A stretch of DNA of 43,630 nucleotides from Halococcus saccharolyticus DSM 5350 (GCF_000336915.1 NZ_AOMD01000030.1:219349-262978), one strand, 5' to 3'. Counted from the first letter of the stretch, positions 23,433-32,344 are shown. Notes: generated from the letters alone by a model not told the origin. Made by a program: numbers and translations.

Positions 23433-24229
23433 CACTCGAACGCCAACTCGATCGGATCACCGACTCCGACGCCGAACGTCTCGTCGCCCCGCCCCCGATT
23501 CGCGGCGAGTTCGACGTTGCCGTGACTGCCGACGGTGACGAGGCGCTCGCCGGCCGCGACGTGTGCGTACGACCGCGCGACCGGCACGCGCTCGCCGTCG
23601 ACATCGATCCGTTCGCCGAACCGTCCGTCTAGCACCGCGCCCGGGACGTTCGTGATGGCGTTGCCGAACCCATCGACGACGAGTATCTCGCCCGTGGCGT
23701 CACCGCTCCCGACGGCTGGCTCCGGGAATCGGAGGTCCTCGTAGCCGTCGGTGGGCACGAACTCGTCGCACGCTGCGAGATGACCCACACCCGCCTCGTG
23801 GGCGAGCGCGGCTGCCGGCGCGAACACGTCCCGGCCGTGGAAGGTTGCACTCTCGGGATCGTCGACGACGATTTCGAACGGTTCGATACCCGCGCTCGAT
23901 TCGTCGTCGTCCGGCGCTCCCCCGTGACGGTCTGCAAGCTGCCTGGCAACGGGAGCCAGCACGCCGTTGTCCGGTCCCACGAGGACGTGCTCGCCCGCCC
24001 GGATCGCGAGCGCCGCTCGGTCGGTGCCGACGCCGGGATCGACCACCACGAGGTGGGTAGCGGGCGGGAAGTACGGAAGCACCTCCCGGAGCCAGAACGC
24101 GGTCGTCCGGACGTCCTGGCGGGGGAAGTCGTGGGCGATGTCGACGAGCCGGGCGTCGGTGTGCGCACAGAGGACGCCCTTCATCGCGGCGGGGTACGGT
24201 GAGCCGAAGTCGGAGGTGAGTGTGATCAT
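23432..24229 (-). CDS. SAM hydrolase (SAM hydroxide adenosyltransferase, DUF62)
   Basis: The 265-aa enzyme splits S-adenosylmethionine to adenosine and methionine with hydroxide, a fold shared with fluorinase and chlorinase. Family motifs are the start MITLTSDFGSPYPAAMKGVL, VVVDPGVGTDRAALAI, VGPDNGVLAPV, TFHGRDVFAPAAA and VDGFGNAITN. The ATG at 24229 is chosen because MITLTSDFG is the conserved N-terminus; a GTG at 24256 only adds residues overlapping the nadM stop. The gene lies 23 bases after nadM and overlaps the TRIC gene, giving a three-gene unit nadM-SAM hydrolase-TRIC. Confidence 0.93.
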   Translation of the reverse strand: MITLTSDFGSPYPAAMKGVLCAHTDARLVDIAHDFPRQDVRTTAFWLREVLPYFPPATHLVVVDPGVGTDRAALAIRAGEHVLVGPDNGVLAPVARQLADRHGGAPDDDESSAGIEPFEIVVDDPESATFHGRDVFAPAAALAHEAGVGHLAACDEFVPTDGYEDLRFPEPAVGSGDATGEILVVDGFGNAITNVPGAVLDGRFGERIDVDGERVPVARSYAHVAAGERLVTVGSHGNVELAANRGRGDETFGVGVGDPIELAFE

Positions 24230-24252
24230 GTGGGATAGCCGTTCGGCGTTCC

Positions 24253-24801
24253 TCACTCGGGGTCGGCCGTGGTGTCGGCGCGGTAGGAGTCCGCGCCGTC
24301 GGTCTCGCTCACGCGCTGAATGCGTTCGATCCCGTCGATCTCCTCGACCACGTCGACGACGGCGTCGGGGACGAGCGCCTCCCAGCCGTCGTCGGCGATC
24401 ATCCGCTCTCTGATTTCGGTCCCCTCCAATCGCTCGCGGTCGAACATCGGCGACTGGCGCACCTCGACGCCGGCCTCGGTGAACAGCTGCACCACCAACG
24501 GATTGTTCGAGTACGCGATCTCGAACGTCGGTGACATGCTTTGGACGTGGCTGACCCAGACCGCGTTTCGGTCGAGATCCTCGATCGGCACGGGATAGAT
24601 CACGAGGTCGGCGTCCTCGAGCGCCTTGGTGAGCATCATGATGCGCTCGCCGGCGGTGAAGGGATCGTGACGAGTGTGGGAGTCGTCGGCGCTGCCGATC
24701 CCGAGCACGAGCTCATCGACCTCGCCCGCGATCCGCTCGACCATCCGATGGTGGCCGTCGTGGTATGGCTGGAACCGGCCGATGTAGAAGCCGCGGAGCA
24801 T
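24253..24801 (-). CDS. nadM: Nicotinamide-nucleotide adenylyltransferase NadM
   Basis: NadM joins NMN and ATP to make NAD. The 182-aa sequence has the nucleotidyltransferase motif GRFQPYHDGHH (8-18, with HxGH), GIGSADDSHTRHDPFTAGER and the C-terminal GTEIRERMI signature, which is the archaeal form. The start is decided by the promoter: a minus-strand AATTTATG box (24826-24833) sits about 27 bases before the ATG at 24801, so the mRNA begins at that codon. An ATG at 24828 and a much longer frame from 25005 are rejected, since 24828 lies inside the TATA box. It is first in a unit with SAM hydrolase and the TRIC channel. Confidence 0.94.
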   Translation of the reverse strand: MLRGFYIGRFQPYHDGHHRMVERIAGEVDELVLGIGSADDSHTRHDPFTAGERIMMLTKALEDADLVIYPVPIEDLDRNAVWVSHVQSMSPTFEIAYSNNPLVVQLFTEAGVEVRQSPMFDRERLEGTEIRERMIADDGWEALVPDAVVDVVEEIDGIERIQRVSETDGADSYRADTTADPE

Positions 24802-24825
24802 GTGATCGGCCAGAACGTCGCTGCG

Positions 24826-24833
24826 CATAAATT
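24826..24833 (-). promoter_or_regulatory. TATA box deciding the nadM start
   Basis: The minus strand reads AATTTATG, centred 27-28 bases before the ATG at 24801. This is the leaderless spacing used throughout the window. Confidence 0.6.
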
Positions 24834-25049
24834 CCCGCTTTCGGGTCGCTGCTCGCCGATTCCTTGCTGGCTGCTGGTCGAGCGGTTCCGATGGGTACCA
24901 CCGTAGTCGGTTCGGGGAAGGATTTATAAGACGATCCGGCCGTTCACGACGAACTTCCCACTGCGCAGACGGCTGCTCGACCCTGTATTCCGGTCGTGTG
25001 GCCAATCCGTCCGAGGGGAGAAAGTATATCAGTAAACGCGCCCTCTATT

Positions 25050-25069
25050 TCTCTGTTAGAGACAGTCTC
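25050..25069. promoter_or_regulatory. Two overlapping palindromes at the lonB start
   Basis: TCTCTGTTAGAGA (25050-25062, arms of 5 around GTT) overlaps GAGACAGTCTC (25059-25069, arms of 5 around A), ending one base before the lonB ATG. TATA-like GTATATCA (25024-25031) lies upstream. A protein bound here would cover the transcription start and initiation codon. Confidence 0.45.
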
Positions 25070-27118
25070 ATGAGTAACGACACGGACACCGACGACGCGT
25101 TCCCGACCGAGCACGACCCGGATCCAGACCCGGGATCGAACTCGGAGCCGGGAGACGACGAGAGCATTCCCCTGGGGGAGGAGCTCGGTAGCGACGTCGA
25201 GATCGAGGCCGAGATCGACGAGGACGCCGAGGACGGTCTGCTCGGCGGCCTCACAATCGAGAGCACGGCGGACATCGAGATTCCCGACCGGCTCGTCGAT
25301 CAGGTCATCGGGCAGGATCACGCCCGCGACGTGGTGATGAAAGCCGCGAAGCAGCGCCGCCACGTCATGATGATCGGGACGCCGGGCACGGGCAAATCGA
25401 TGCTGGCGAAGGCGATGAGCCAGCTCCTCCCGAAGGAGGACCTCCAAGACGTACTGGTCTACCACAACCCCGACGACGGGAACGAACCGAAGGTCCGCAC
25501 AGTACCTGGAGGGAAGGGCCAACAGATCATCGAGGCCCACAAGGAGGAGGCCCAAAAGCGCAACCAGATGCGCCAGTTCCTGATGTGGATCATCATCGCC
25601 ATCGTGCTCGGGTACTCCTTCCTGATCGCGGGTCAGATCCTGCTCGGTGGGGTGCTCGCCGTCCTGATCTACCTCGCGTTCAAGTACAGCTCCCGGAGCA
25701 CGGACGCGATGATCCCGAACCTCCTGATCGACTCCTCGGACACCCAGACCGCGCCGTTCAAGGACGCGACCGGCGCGCACGCCGGTGCGCTGCTCGGCGA
25801 TGTCCGCCACGACCCGTTCCAGTCGGGTGGGATGGAGACGCCGAGTCACGACCGCGTCGAGTCCGGTGCGATCCACGAGGCCAACAAGGGCGTGCTGTTC
25901 ATCGACGAGATCAACACGCTCGATATCCGGTCCCAGCAGAAGCTGATGACCGCGATCCAGGAGGGCGAGTTCTCGATCACGGGTCAGAGCGAACGCTCCT
26001 CGGGCGCGATGGTCCAGACCGAACCCGTGCCGACGGACTTCATCATGATCGCGGCCGGGAACTTGGACGCGATGGAGAACATGCACCCGGCGCTCCGCAA
26101 CCGGGTCAAGGGGTACGGCTATGAGGTGTACATGGACGACACCATCGAGGACGACCCCGAGATGCGCCGGAAGTACGCCCGGTTCGTGGCCCAGGAGGTC
26201 GACAAGGACGGTCGGCTCCCCCACTTCACGCGCGAAGCGCTGGAGGAGATGATCCTCGAAGCCCGCCGGCGTGCGGGCCGGAAGGGCCACCTCACGCTCG
26301 AAATGCGCTCGCTCGGCGGTCTCGTGCGGGTCGCGGGGGACATCGCCCGCGCTGAGGACAAGGAGTTCACCGAGCGCGAGGACGTGCTCCAGGCAAAGCG
26401 CCGGTCGCGCTCGATCGAACAGCAGCTCGCCGACAACTACATCGAGCGCCGGAAGGACTACGAGCTCTCGGTCTCGCAGGGCGACGTCGTCGGCCGCGTC
26501 AACGGGCTCGCGGTCATGGGCGATGACTCCGGGATCGTGCTGCCGGTGATGGCCGAAGTGACGCCATCGCAGGGTCCCGGCGGCGTGATCGCCACCGGGA
26601 AGCTCCAGGAGATCGCCGAAGAGGCGGTCCAGAACGTCTCGGCGATCATCAAGAAGTTCTCGGACGAGAACATCTCCGAGAAGGACATCCACATCCAGTT
26701 CGTCCAGACTGGCCAGCAGGGTGTCGATGGCGACTCGGCCTCCATCACGGTGGCCGCAGCCGTCATCAGCGCGCTCGAGAACGCCCCGGTCAAACAGAAC
26801 GTCGCGATGACCGGCTCGCTCTCGGTCCGTGGTGACGTCCTCCCGGTCGGTGGGGTGACCCACAAGATCGAGGCGGCGGCGAAGACCGGCTACGACAAGG
26901 TCATTATCCCGAAGGCGAACGAACAGGACGTGATGATCGAGGACGAGTACGAGGACATGATCGAGATCGTCCCGGTCAGCCACATCAGCGAAGTGCTCGA
27001 AGTCGCCCTCGCCGGCGAGGGCGAGGCCGACGGGCTGGTCGATCGCTTGAAATCGATCACGGGCCAGGCGCTCGAACGCCAGGTCGGCCAGGGCACCGGC
27101 AGCCCGAGCCCGCAGTAA
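25070..27118 (+). CDS. lonB: Membrane-anchored ATP-dependent Lon protease LonB
   Basis: LonB is the archaeal Lon, an AAA+ ring protease held on the membrane that degrades regulatory and damaged proteins. The 682-aa sequence has an acidic N-terminus (1-60), Walker A GTPGTGKS (103-110), two membrane helices inserted in the AAA+ domain (about 172-207), Walker B LFIDEIN (near 278) and the protease domain with the Ser-Lys dyad at Ser556 (GDSAS) and Lys610 (YDKVIIPK). The ATG at 25070 is chosen; an in-frame GTG at 24998 adds a basic leader. In Haloferax volcanii LonB is essential and controls carotenoid synthesis (known there). The CPBP protease gene follows after one base. Confidence 0.97.
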   Translation: MSNDTDTDDAFPTEHDPDPDPGSNSEPGDDESIPLGEELGSDVEIEAEIDEDAEDGLLGGLTIESTADIEIPDRLVDQVIGQDHARDVVMKAAKQRRHVMMIGTPGTGKSMLAKAMSQLLPKEDLQDVLVYHNPDDGNEPKVRTVPGGKGQQIIEAHKEEAQKRNQMRQFLMWIIIAIVLGYSFLIAGQILLGGVLAVLIYLAFKYSSRSTDAMIPNLLIDSSDTQTAPFKDATGAHAGALLGDVRHDPFQSGGMETPSHDRVESGAIHEANKGVLFIDEINTLDIRSQQKLMTAIQEGEFSITGQSERSSGAMVQTEPVPTDFIMIAAGNLDAMENMHPALRNRVKGYGYEVYMDDTIEDDPEMRRKYARFVAQEVDKDGRLPHFTREALEEMILEARRRAGRKGHLTLEMRSLGGLVRVAGDIARAEDKEFTEREDVLQAKRRSRSIEQQLADNYIERRKDYELSVSQGDVVGRVNGLAVMGDDSGIVLPVMAEVTPSQGPGGVIATGKLQEIAEEAVQNVSAIIKKFSDENISEKDIHIQFVQTGQQGVDGDSASITVAAAVISALENAPVKQNVAMTGSLSVRGDVLPVGGVTHKIEAAAKTGYDKVIIPKANEQDVMIEDEYEDMIEIVPVSHISEVLEVALAGEGEADGLVDRLKSITGQALERQVGQGTGSPSPQ

Positions 27119-27119
27119 C

Positions 27120-28001
27120 GTGGCCCGGTGGGCGGTCTTCGCCGGCCTGACCGCCCTCGTTCTCTTCGTTTTACTCGCGCTCGCGCGCGCTTCCCAATCG
27201 ACTATCGACGACACTTCTTCGGCGGTCGACGACGCCTCGGCGGTTGACGACACCATCTCGACAGTCGGCGATGGATCGCCGACTACCGAGCCCGTTCCCT
27301 CTCGTCGTGACGAGGACGTTCCACCCGACAGTCCGTTGGATCACGACGACAGGGACCCGATCGAACAGCCATCGGCGGGACCAGACAGAACACGTCGGTC
27401 ACCGTCGTTTTCGACCGGCGCGCTGCTCGCGAACGTCGCACTCTCACAGGGACTGTTCGCGGTCGTCTTGGTTGGTGGGGCGTGGTACGCCCGAATCCCG
27501 CCCACCGCACTCGGGGTGCGTACCGCACCGTTGAGCACCGGACTACCGGCGCTCGGGATCGGGATCGTCGTGGGGATCGGGCTCTACCTCGTCAACGAGC
27601 TCGGGACGCTCGGCGCGAACGCGGTGGGGATCGAGACGCCCGACGCGCTCCGCGAATCGCTCGCCCCGGACTCGCGGGCGGGCTGGATCGTCCTCCTCGG
27701 CGTGGTGCTGCCGACCATCGCGATCTTCGAGGAACTCCTCTTCCGGGCGGCGCTGATCGGCGCACTTTCGGCCGGGTTCGGACTCTCGCCGTGGCTGCTC
27801 GCCGTGCTTTCGTCGGTCGCGTTCGCGCTCGGCCACGGCGCACAGGGTACGATCGGGATGGTCGCGACCGGGGGGCTGGGATTCGTGCTCGCGGGCGCGT
27901 TCGTGCTGACTGGCAGTCTCCTCGTCGTGGTGGTCGCTCACTACCTCGTCAACGCACTGGAGTTCGCCGTCCACGAGAGTCTGGGCGTCGAGTGGTCGTA
28001 G
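27120..28001 (+). CDS. CPBP-family intramembrane metalloprotease
   Basis: The 293-aa membrane protein has the CPBP (CAAX protease/bacteriocin-processing) active-site motifs in the C-terminal half: FEELLFRAALIGAL (motif 1, Glu-Glu), FALGHGAQG (motif 2, His) and AHYLVNALEF (motif 3, His, Asn). A helix at the N-terminus (VFAGLTALVLFVLLALA) is followed by an unusual ~75-residue Asp/Ser/Pro-rich loop (about 25-100) before the remaining helices. The GTG start lies one base after the lonB stop, so the two proteases share a transcript. Substrate unknown. Confidence 0.88.
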   Translation: MARWAVFAGLTALVLFVLLALARASQSTIDDTSSAVDDASAVDDTISTVGDGSPTTEPVPSRRDEDVPPDSPLDHDDRDPIEQPSAGPDRTRRSPSFSTGALLANVALSQGLFAVVLVGGAWYARIPPTALGVRTAPLSTGLPALGIGIVVGIGLYLVNELGTLGANAVGIETPDALRESLAPDSRAGWIVLLGVVLPTIAIFEELLFRAALIGALSAGFGLSPWLLAVLSSVAFALGHGAQGTIGMVATGGLGFVLAGAFVLTGSLLVVVVAHYLVNALEFAVHESLGVEWS

Positions 28002-28012
28002 GACCGGATTCT

Positions 28013-28474
28013 CTACAACCCTTCCAGCGACCGCAACCGCTGTTCGACTTTCGGCGGAGCGGCGCTCGGGCCGTCGCGAACGCGATGGTCGGGGATCACG
28101 AGCGGCACGGGGTTCCCGTCGAGTGCCGCCCGCACGCGGTCGCGGTCGTCCTCGTCGTCGGCGTCGAAATCGGCAATGCGGCGGGTGAGGCGCTCGACAG
28201 TGACCTGGCTACCGTAGGGAATTTCCCGGACGGCTTCGAGCACCGCCCGCTGGTCGGTGGGAACGGTCAGCGCTACTTCGACGTCCTCAAAGTCGTCCTC
28301 GACACCCTCCAGATAGTCGAAGATCCGATCGAGGAGGTCGTGATCGGACGCTGCCTCGCTCGCGAGGCTGCCCGGAAAGGAGATCGAAACCACGCGTCCG
28401 CTCGCGATCCCGACCTGGACACACCGGTCGAGATACGACGACTCACGGGCGTAAATGCCGGCTTCCTCAGTCAT
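28013..28474 (-). CDS. Alkyltransferase-like protein (MGMT family) lacking the active-site Cys
   Basis: The 153-aa protein resembles O6-alkylguanine-DNA alkyltransferase. The C-terminal DNA-binding half has a helix-turn-helix (IPYGSQVTVERLTRRI, 85-100) and the family NPVPLVIPDHRV (121-132). In active enzymes the last segment is PCHRV and its Cys takes the alkyl group. Here the residue is Asp129, codon GAC, two base changes away from any Cys codon, so a simple sequencing error is unlikely. The enzyme therefore cannot do the normal repair reaction and is better called alkyltransferase-like (ATL); such proteins flag bulky O6-alkylguanine lesions for excision repair. Bacterial ATLs usually have Trp there. 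It diverges from the trp operon. Confidence 0.8.
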   Translation of the reverse strand: MTEEAGIYARESSYLDRCVQVGIASGRVVSISFPGSLASEAASDHDLLDRIFDYLEGVEDDFEDVEVALTVPTDQRAVLEAVREIPYGSQVTVERLTRRIADFDADDEDDRDRVRAALDGNPVPLVIPDHRVRDGPSAAPPKVEQRLRSLEGL

Positions 28475-28539
28475 GAGAGTGATTGAGCGCTGTCGTCCTT
28501 CAACATTCGGCTACCGTGCGCCCGCGCGACGCAAGCCTT

Positions 28540-28566
28540 ATGTACAGAACAGTCCTTTGATGTACA
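28540..28566. promoter_or_regulatory. Twin TGTACA boxes on the trpC promoter (TRP-box-like)
   Basis: Two copies of ATGTACA (28540-28546 and 28560-28566), each containing the palindrome TGTACA, lie exactly 20 bp apart, two turns of B-DNA. The first abuts the TATA-like CCTTATG (28536-28542) and the second lies just before the trpC ATG at 28570, over the transcription start. TGTACA is the consensus TRP box bound by the repressor TrpY in Methanothermobacter (recalled from the literature). Regulation by tryptophan is an inference. Confidence 0.6.
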
Positions 28567-28569
28567 ACT

Positions 28570-29334
28570 ATGAACGCGAGCGAGGGGGTCGCCCCCGCGA
28601 TCGAGTCGATCCTCGCCGCCGCCCGCGAGCGCGGGGGCGGGGACGAACGAGTGTCCGTCGACGCACGCTCGTTGCCCGCAGCGCTTTCGACGGCCGAAGC
28701 CGATGGACGAGTTCCGATCATCGCGGAGGTCAAACCCACGAGCCCGACGACCGACGGCCGGCGCGACGCGGACCCGGTCGAACTCGCCACGGCGATGGTG
28801 GACGGCGGCGCGGCGGCGATTTCGGTACTGACCGAACCCGATCATTTCGGGGGATCGCCCGATGCGCTCCGCGCGGTCCGAGCAGCTGTCGATGTCCCGG
28901 TACTCCGAAAGGATTTCGTGCTCGATGAGTCCCAGCTCGACACGGTGGAAGCGGACGCCGTGCTCCTGATCGCGCGCTTTCTCGACGACCTCGACGGGAT
29001 GATCGCGGCGGCGCGCGAGCGCGGGTTTCACCCGCTGGTCGAGGTCCACACCGCGGGGGAGCTCGATCGCGCGCTCGCGGCGGACGCTGATCTCGTGGGC
29101 GTGAACAACCGCGATCTCGCGCGGCTCGACGTGGACCTCTCGACGTTCGAGCGAGTCAGTTCGGCGGCTCCGGATGACGTCACGCTGATCGCCGAAAGCG
29201 GTATCGGGAGTTCCGAAGACGCCAGGCGGATGCGCGAAGCGGGCGCGGACGGGCTTCTGATTGGGAGCGCGATCATGGACGGCGACATCGCGGCGAACAC
29301 ACGCCGACTCACGACAGCGGAGGTGGAGGCGTGA
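28570..29334 (+). CDS. trpC: Indole-3-glycerol phosphate synthase TrpC
   Basis: TrpC closes the indole ring from CdRP in tryptophan synthesis. The 254-aa TIM barrel shows the family motifs: [12 protein letters not shown] (catalytic Lys region), [76 protein letters not shown] and [12 protein letters not shown]. All the expected lysine, glutamate and Asn positions are present. It is the first gene of trpC-trpB-trpA, and its stop overlaps the trpB GTG by four bases (GTGA). The promoter carries twin TGTACA boxes, and the ATG lies about 28-34 bases after the TATA-like sequence, so the mRNA is nearly leaderless. Confidence 0.97.
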   Translation: MNASEGVAPAIESILAAARERGGGDERVSVDARSLPAALSTAEADGRVPIIAEVKPTSPTTDGRRDADPVELATAMVDGGAAAISVLTEPDHFGGSPDALRAVRAAVDVPVLRKDFVLDESQLDTVEADAVLLIARFLDDLDGMIAAARERGFHPLVEVHTAGELDRALAADADLVGVNNRDLARLDVDLSTFERVSSAAPDDVTLIAESGIGSSEDARRMREAGADGLLIGSAIMDGDIAANTRRLTTAEVEA

Positions 29335-30668
29335 GCGACGCGGGTGCCGGTGCGGGTATCGGCACGGAGGGCCGGAATACGGACGGGAAGTTCGGCGAGT
29401 ACGGTGGTCAGTACGTGCCGGAGGCGCTGATGCCCGCGATCGAGGAGTTGACCGACGCCTACGAGCGGTACGTCCTCGACAACGAGGACGGGTTCGTGGA
29501 CGAGTTCCGCGACCGCCTCCGCGACTTCGGCGGGCGGCCGACGCCGCTCCAGCGTGCCGAGCGGCTGAGCGAGCGTTACGACACCGAGGTGTATCTCAAG
29601 CGCGAGGACCTGCTCCACGGCGGCGCGCACAAGCTGAACAACGCGCTCGGCCAGGTCCTGCTCGCAAAGTACATGGGCAAGGAGCGGGTGGTCGCCGAGA
29701 CCGGCGCGGGCCAGCACGGCACTGCGACCGCGATGGCCGCCGCCCATCTCGATATGCCTTGCGAGGTCTACATGGGCGAGACCGACATCAACCGCCAGCG
29801 ACCCAACGTGTTCCGGATGCGGTTGAACGGTGCGGACGTCACCCCGGTCACGGCGGGCCGCGGGACGCTGAAGGAGGCCATCAACGAGACGATGCGTGAC
29901 TGGGCGACGACTGTCGAAACCACCCACTACGTGCTCGGGAGCGTCGTCGGCCCCCATCCGTTCCCCGCGATGGTCCGCGATTTTCAGGCCGTGATCTCTG
30001 AGGAGGCCAGACGACAGATCCGCGAGCAAACCGACGGACTCCCCGACAGCGTCCTCGCGTGTGCGGGCGGCGGCTCGAACACGATGGGTGCGTTCGCGGC
30101 CTTTCTTGACGACGAAGACGTGTCGCTTCACGCGGTCGAGGCGGGCGGCTCGTCGCTCACGGTCGACGAAGAACGCGGTGTCGCACCCAACTCAGCGTCG
30201 CTTTCGACAGGAGGAGAGGGCGTGCTCCATGGCGCGCGCACCCGACTCCTTCAGGACGACGACGGCCAGATCCTCGAATCCCACTCGGTTTCGGCGGGGC
30301 TCGACTACGCGGGGGTCGGCCCTGAGCTCGCTCACCTCGTCGAGTCCGGGCGCGTCCGGGCAGTCAACGTCGACGACGACGCCGCGCTTGCGGCGTTCCA
30401 TCGGCTCTCCAACATGGAAGGAATCATCCCGGCGCTCGAAAGCGCCCACGCGCTGGCGTATCTGGAGCGCGTGGCCGGGCTGGACGGCCCGGCCACGGAG
30501 GGATCGAGCGGGAAACCGCGAGACGAAGCGCACGACGACCTCGGCGACACAGTAATCGTGAACGTCTCCGGGCGGGGCGACAAGGACCTCGAAACGGTGA
30601 TCGAGGAGACCGACCGACGGGAGATCGAGGAAGCGCCCGAGATGGACGTCTTCACGGAGGGGCTCTGA
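29331..30668 (+). CDS. trpB: Tryptophan synthase beta subunit TrpB
   Basis: TrpB joins indole and serine to make tryptophan using pyridoxal phosphate. The 445-aa sequence has the TrpB1 start [20 protein letters not shown], Lys101 in [12 protein letters not shown] (Schiff base), [12 protein letters not shown], the [10 protein letters not shown] phosphate loop and [13 protein letters not shown]. The C-terminus carries an acidic insertion (around [18 protein letters not shown]) before [12 protein letters not shown]. It starts at a GTG overlapping the trpC stop, and its own TGA overlaps the trpA ATG by one base, so the three are translationally coupled. It forms the alpha-beta complex with TrpA, channelling indole. 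Confidence 0.98.
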   Translation: MSDAGAGAGIGTEGRNTDGKFGEYGGQYVPEALMPAIEELTDAYERYVLDNEDGFVDEFRDRLRDFGGRPTPLQRAERLSERYDTEVYLKREDLLHGGAHKLNNALGQVLLAKYMGKERVVAETGAGQHGTATAMAAAHLDMPCEVYMGETDINRQRPNVFRMRLNGADVTPVTAGRGTLKEAINETMRDWATTVETTHYVLGSVVGPHPFPAMVRDFQAVISEEARRQIREQTDGLPDSVLACAGGGSNTMGAFAAFLDDEDVSLHAVEAGGSSLTVDEERGVAPNSASLSTGGEGVLHGARTRLLQDDDGQILESHSVSAGLDYAGVGPELAHLVESGRVRAVNVDDDAALAAFHRLSNMEGIIPALESAHALAYLERVAGLDGPATEGSSGKPRDEAHDDLGDTVIVNVSGRGDKDLETVIEETDRREIEEAPEMDVFTEGL

Positions 30669-31507
30669 TGGACGCCATCGAATCGGCCTTTGCGGACGGC
30701 CCGGCGTTCGTGCCGTACCTTGCGGCGGGCGATCCCGACTACGACGCGTCGCTCGAATACGTCAAGGCGCTCGCGCGCGGCGGGGCCGACGTGATCGAGC
30801 TCGGCCTCCCCTTCTCCGAGCCCGTCGCGGAGGGACCGACGATCCAGGCGGCGGTCAACCGCTCGCTCGACGCCGGGATGACCCCCGATCGCTTCTTCGC
30901 GTTCGTCGAGGAGCTCGATGTGGACGTGCCGCTGGTCTGTATGACCTACTACAATCTGATCTACCGGTACGGTGACGACGATGCGGAGCGCCCGCGAGCG
31001 TTCGTCGAACGCGCCGCCAAGGCTGGGATCGAGGGGTTCGTGGTGCCCGACCTGCCGGCTGAGGAAGCCGACCCGCTCCGGGAAGCGTGCGACGAGTTCG
31101 ACTGCGATCTCGTGTTCATCGTCGCGCCCACGACACAGGGTGAGCGCCTCGATCGGATCATGTCGCGGGTCTCGGGGTACGTCTACGTCCAAGCGCGTCT
31201 CGGCGTCACTGGCGCGAAGGCGAACGTTTCGGAGCAGACGGGGCAGAGCCTCGACCGGCTCGCAGAGTGGGACGTACCGAAGGCGGTCGGGTTCGGGATT
31301 TCATCGGGCGAGCAGGCGGGCGAGGTGGTCGCGGCGGGCGCGGACGGCGTCATCGTCGGGAGCGCACTCGTCGACATAGTGGCCGAGGGTCACGAGGCGG
31401 ACGAGGACGCTGCGACCGTGGCCGACCGACTCGAAGCGAAGGCCCGAGAACTCAAAGACGGGGCGGTCGCAGGCGCGCAACGCACGCCGCGACCGGAACG
31501 AACATAA
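30668..31507 (+). CDS. trpA: Tryptophan synthase alpha subunit TrpA
   Basis: TrpA splits indole-3-glycerol phosphate to indole and glyceraldehyde-3-phosphate. The 279-aa TIM barrel has [14 protein letters not shown], the catalytic glutamate in [48 protein letters not shown] and [11 protein letters not shown]. The second catalytic acid, Asp60 of the Salmonella enzyme (ADGP), is Glu here (VAEGP), and the preceding PFSDP is PFSEP. This conservative change may be normal for haloarchaea, since the operon context is intact. The start ATG overlaps the trpB stop by one base. The C-terminal ~25 residues are a basic extension. Confidence 0.96.
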   Translation: MDAIESAFADGPAFVPYLAAGDPDYDASLEYVKALARGGADVIELGLPFSEPVAEGPTIQAAVNRSLDAGMTPDRFFAFVEELDVDVPLVCMTYYNLIYRYGDDDAERPRAFVERAAKAGIEGFVVPDLPAEEADPLREACDEFDCDLVFIVAPTTQGERLDRIMSRVSGYVYVQARLGVTGAKANVSEQTGQSLDRLAEWDVPKAVGFGISSGEQAGEVVAAGADGVIVGSALVDIVAEGHEADEDAATVADRLEAKARELKDGAVAGAQRTPRPERT

Positions 31508-31530
31508 CCGCCGTGCGACCGAATACCAGT

Positions 31531-32325
31531 ATGACAGCCGGCACGCAAGCACGACTCGATCGCATCGGCACAGACGGCCGCTATCTCACGGTGCCGATGG
31601 ACCACGGCATCACGATCGGAGCCGTCGACGGTCTGAAAGAGATCGAGGACACCATCGACGCCGTGACGCGCGGCGGCGCGGACGCAGTCCTGACACAGAA
31701 GGGCATCGCACCGCGAGTCCATCCCAACAAAAACGGCGCGGGCTACGTGGTCCACTGCAACGCCTCGACCACGGTCGGCCCCGACACCAACGACAAACGG
31801 ATGACCGCGACCGTCGAGGAGGCGATCCGGGCGGGTGCGGACGCGGTCTCGATGCACGTCAACGTCGGCAGCGACTCGGAACCGAACCAGATCGAGGACC
31901 TCGCGGAGCTGTCCAAACGCGCCGGTGAGCTCGGGATTCCGGTGCTTGCGATGACCTACGCTCGCGGACCCGGCGTCGACGAGGCCGACCCCGAACGCCT
32001 CGGCCACGCGGTTCGGCTGGGCGAGGAGTTAGGGGCCGACGTGGTGAAGACCGGCTATTCGGGGGATGCGGAGAGCTTCGAACACGTCGTCGAGTCGACC
32101 AGACTCCCAGTGGTGATCGCTGGTGGCGAACCCGAGGGCGATCACGCGACGCTCGCGAACGTCCGCGGGGCGATGGACGCGGGCGCGGTCGGCGTCTCGA
32201 TGGGACGGACGATCTTCCAGCACGACGATCCCGAGGCGATCACGAGCGCGGTTTCGGGCGTCGTCCACGACGATCTCCCGGCCGACGAGGCGCTCGACCG
32301 AGCGGGTCTGGCGGTTGAGGCCTGA
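31531..32325 (+). CDS. 2-amino-3,7-dideoxy-D-threo-hept-6-ulosonate synthase (ADTH synthase)
   Basis: This class I aldolase-like enzyme makes ADTH, the first step of the archaeal 3-dehydroquinate route described for Methanocaldococcus MJ0400. The 264-aa protein shows VPMDHGITIGAVDGL, GGADAVLTQKGIAPR, SMHVNVGSDSE, AMTYARGPGV, ADVVKTGYSGD (Schiff-base Lys in VVKTGY), VVIAGGEPEGD and VGVSMGRTIFQHDDPEA, all standard for this fructose-bisphosphate-aldolase-related group. Its partner, 3-dehydroquinate synthase II, is encoded 0.8 kb downstream, and it follows trpA by 23 bases, so aromatic entry and tryptophan exit steps are clustered. It may also have its own promoter (ACATAACC near 31502). Confidence 0.93.
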   Translation: MTAGTQARLDRIGTDGRYLTVPMDHGITIGAVDGLKEIEDTIDAVTRGGADAVLTQKGIAPRVHPNKNGAGYVVHCNASTTVGPDTNDKRMTATVEEAIRAGADAVSMHVNVGSDSEPNQIEDLAELSKRAGELGIPVLAMTYARGPGVDEADPERLGHAVRLGEELGADVVKTGYSGDAESFEHVVESTRLPVVIAGGEPEGDHATLANVRGAMDAGAVGVSMGRTIFQHDDPEAITSAVSGVVHDDLPADEALDRAGLAVEA

Positions 32326-32344
32326 TCTTCCGACGGATTGGTTT

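Noticed and set aside
24944..27256. A 770-codon open frame on the minus strand across lonB
   Set aside because: It is entirely antisense to lonB, whose motifs are complete. The translated sequence is Arg/His/Asp-rich nonsense typical of such shadows.
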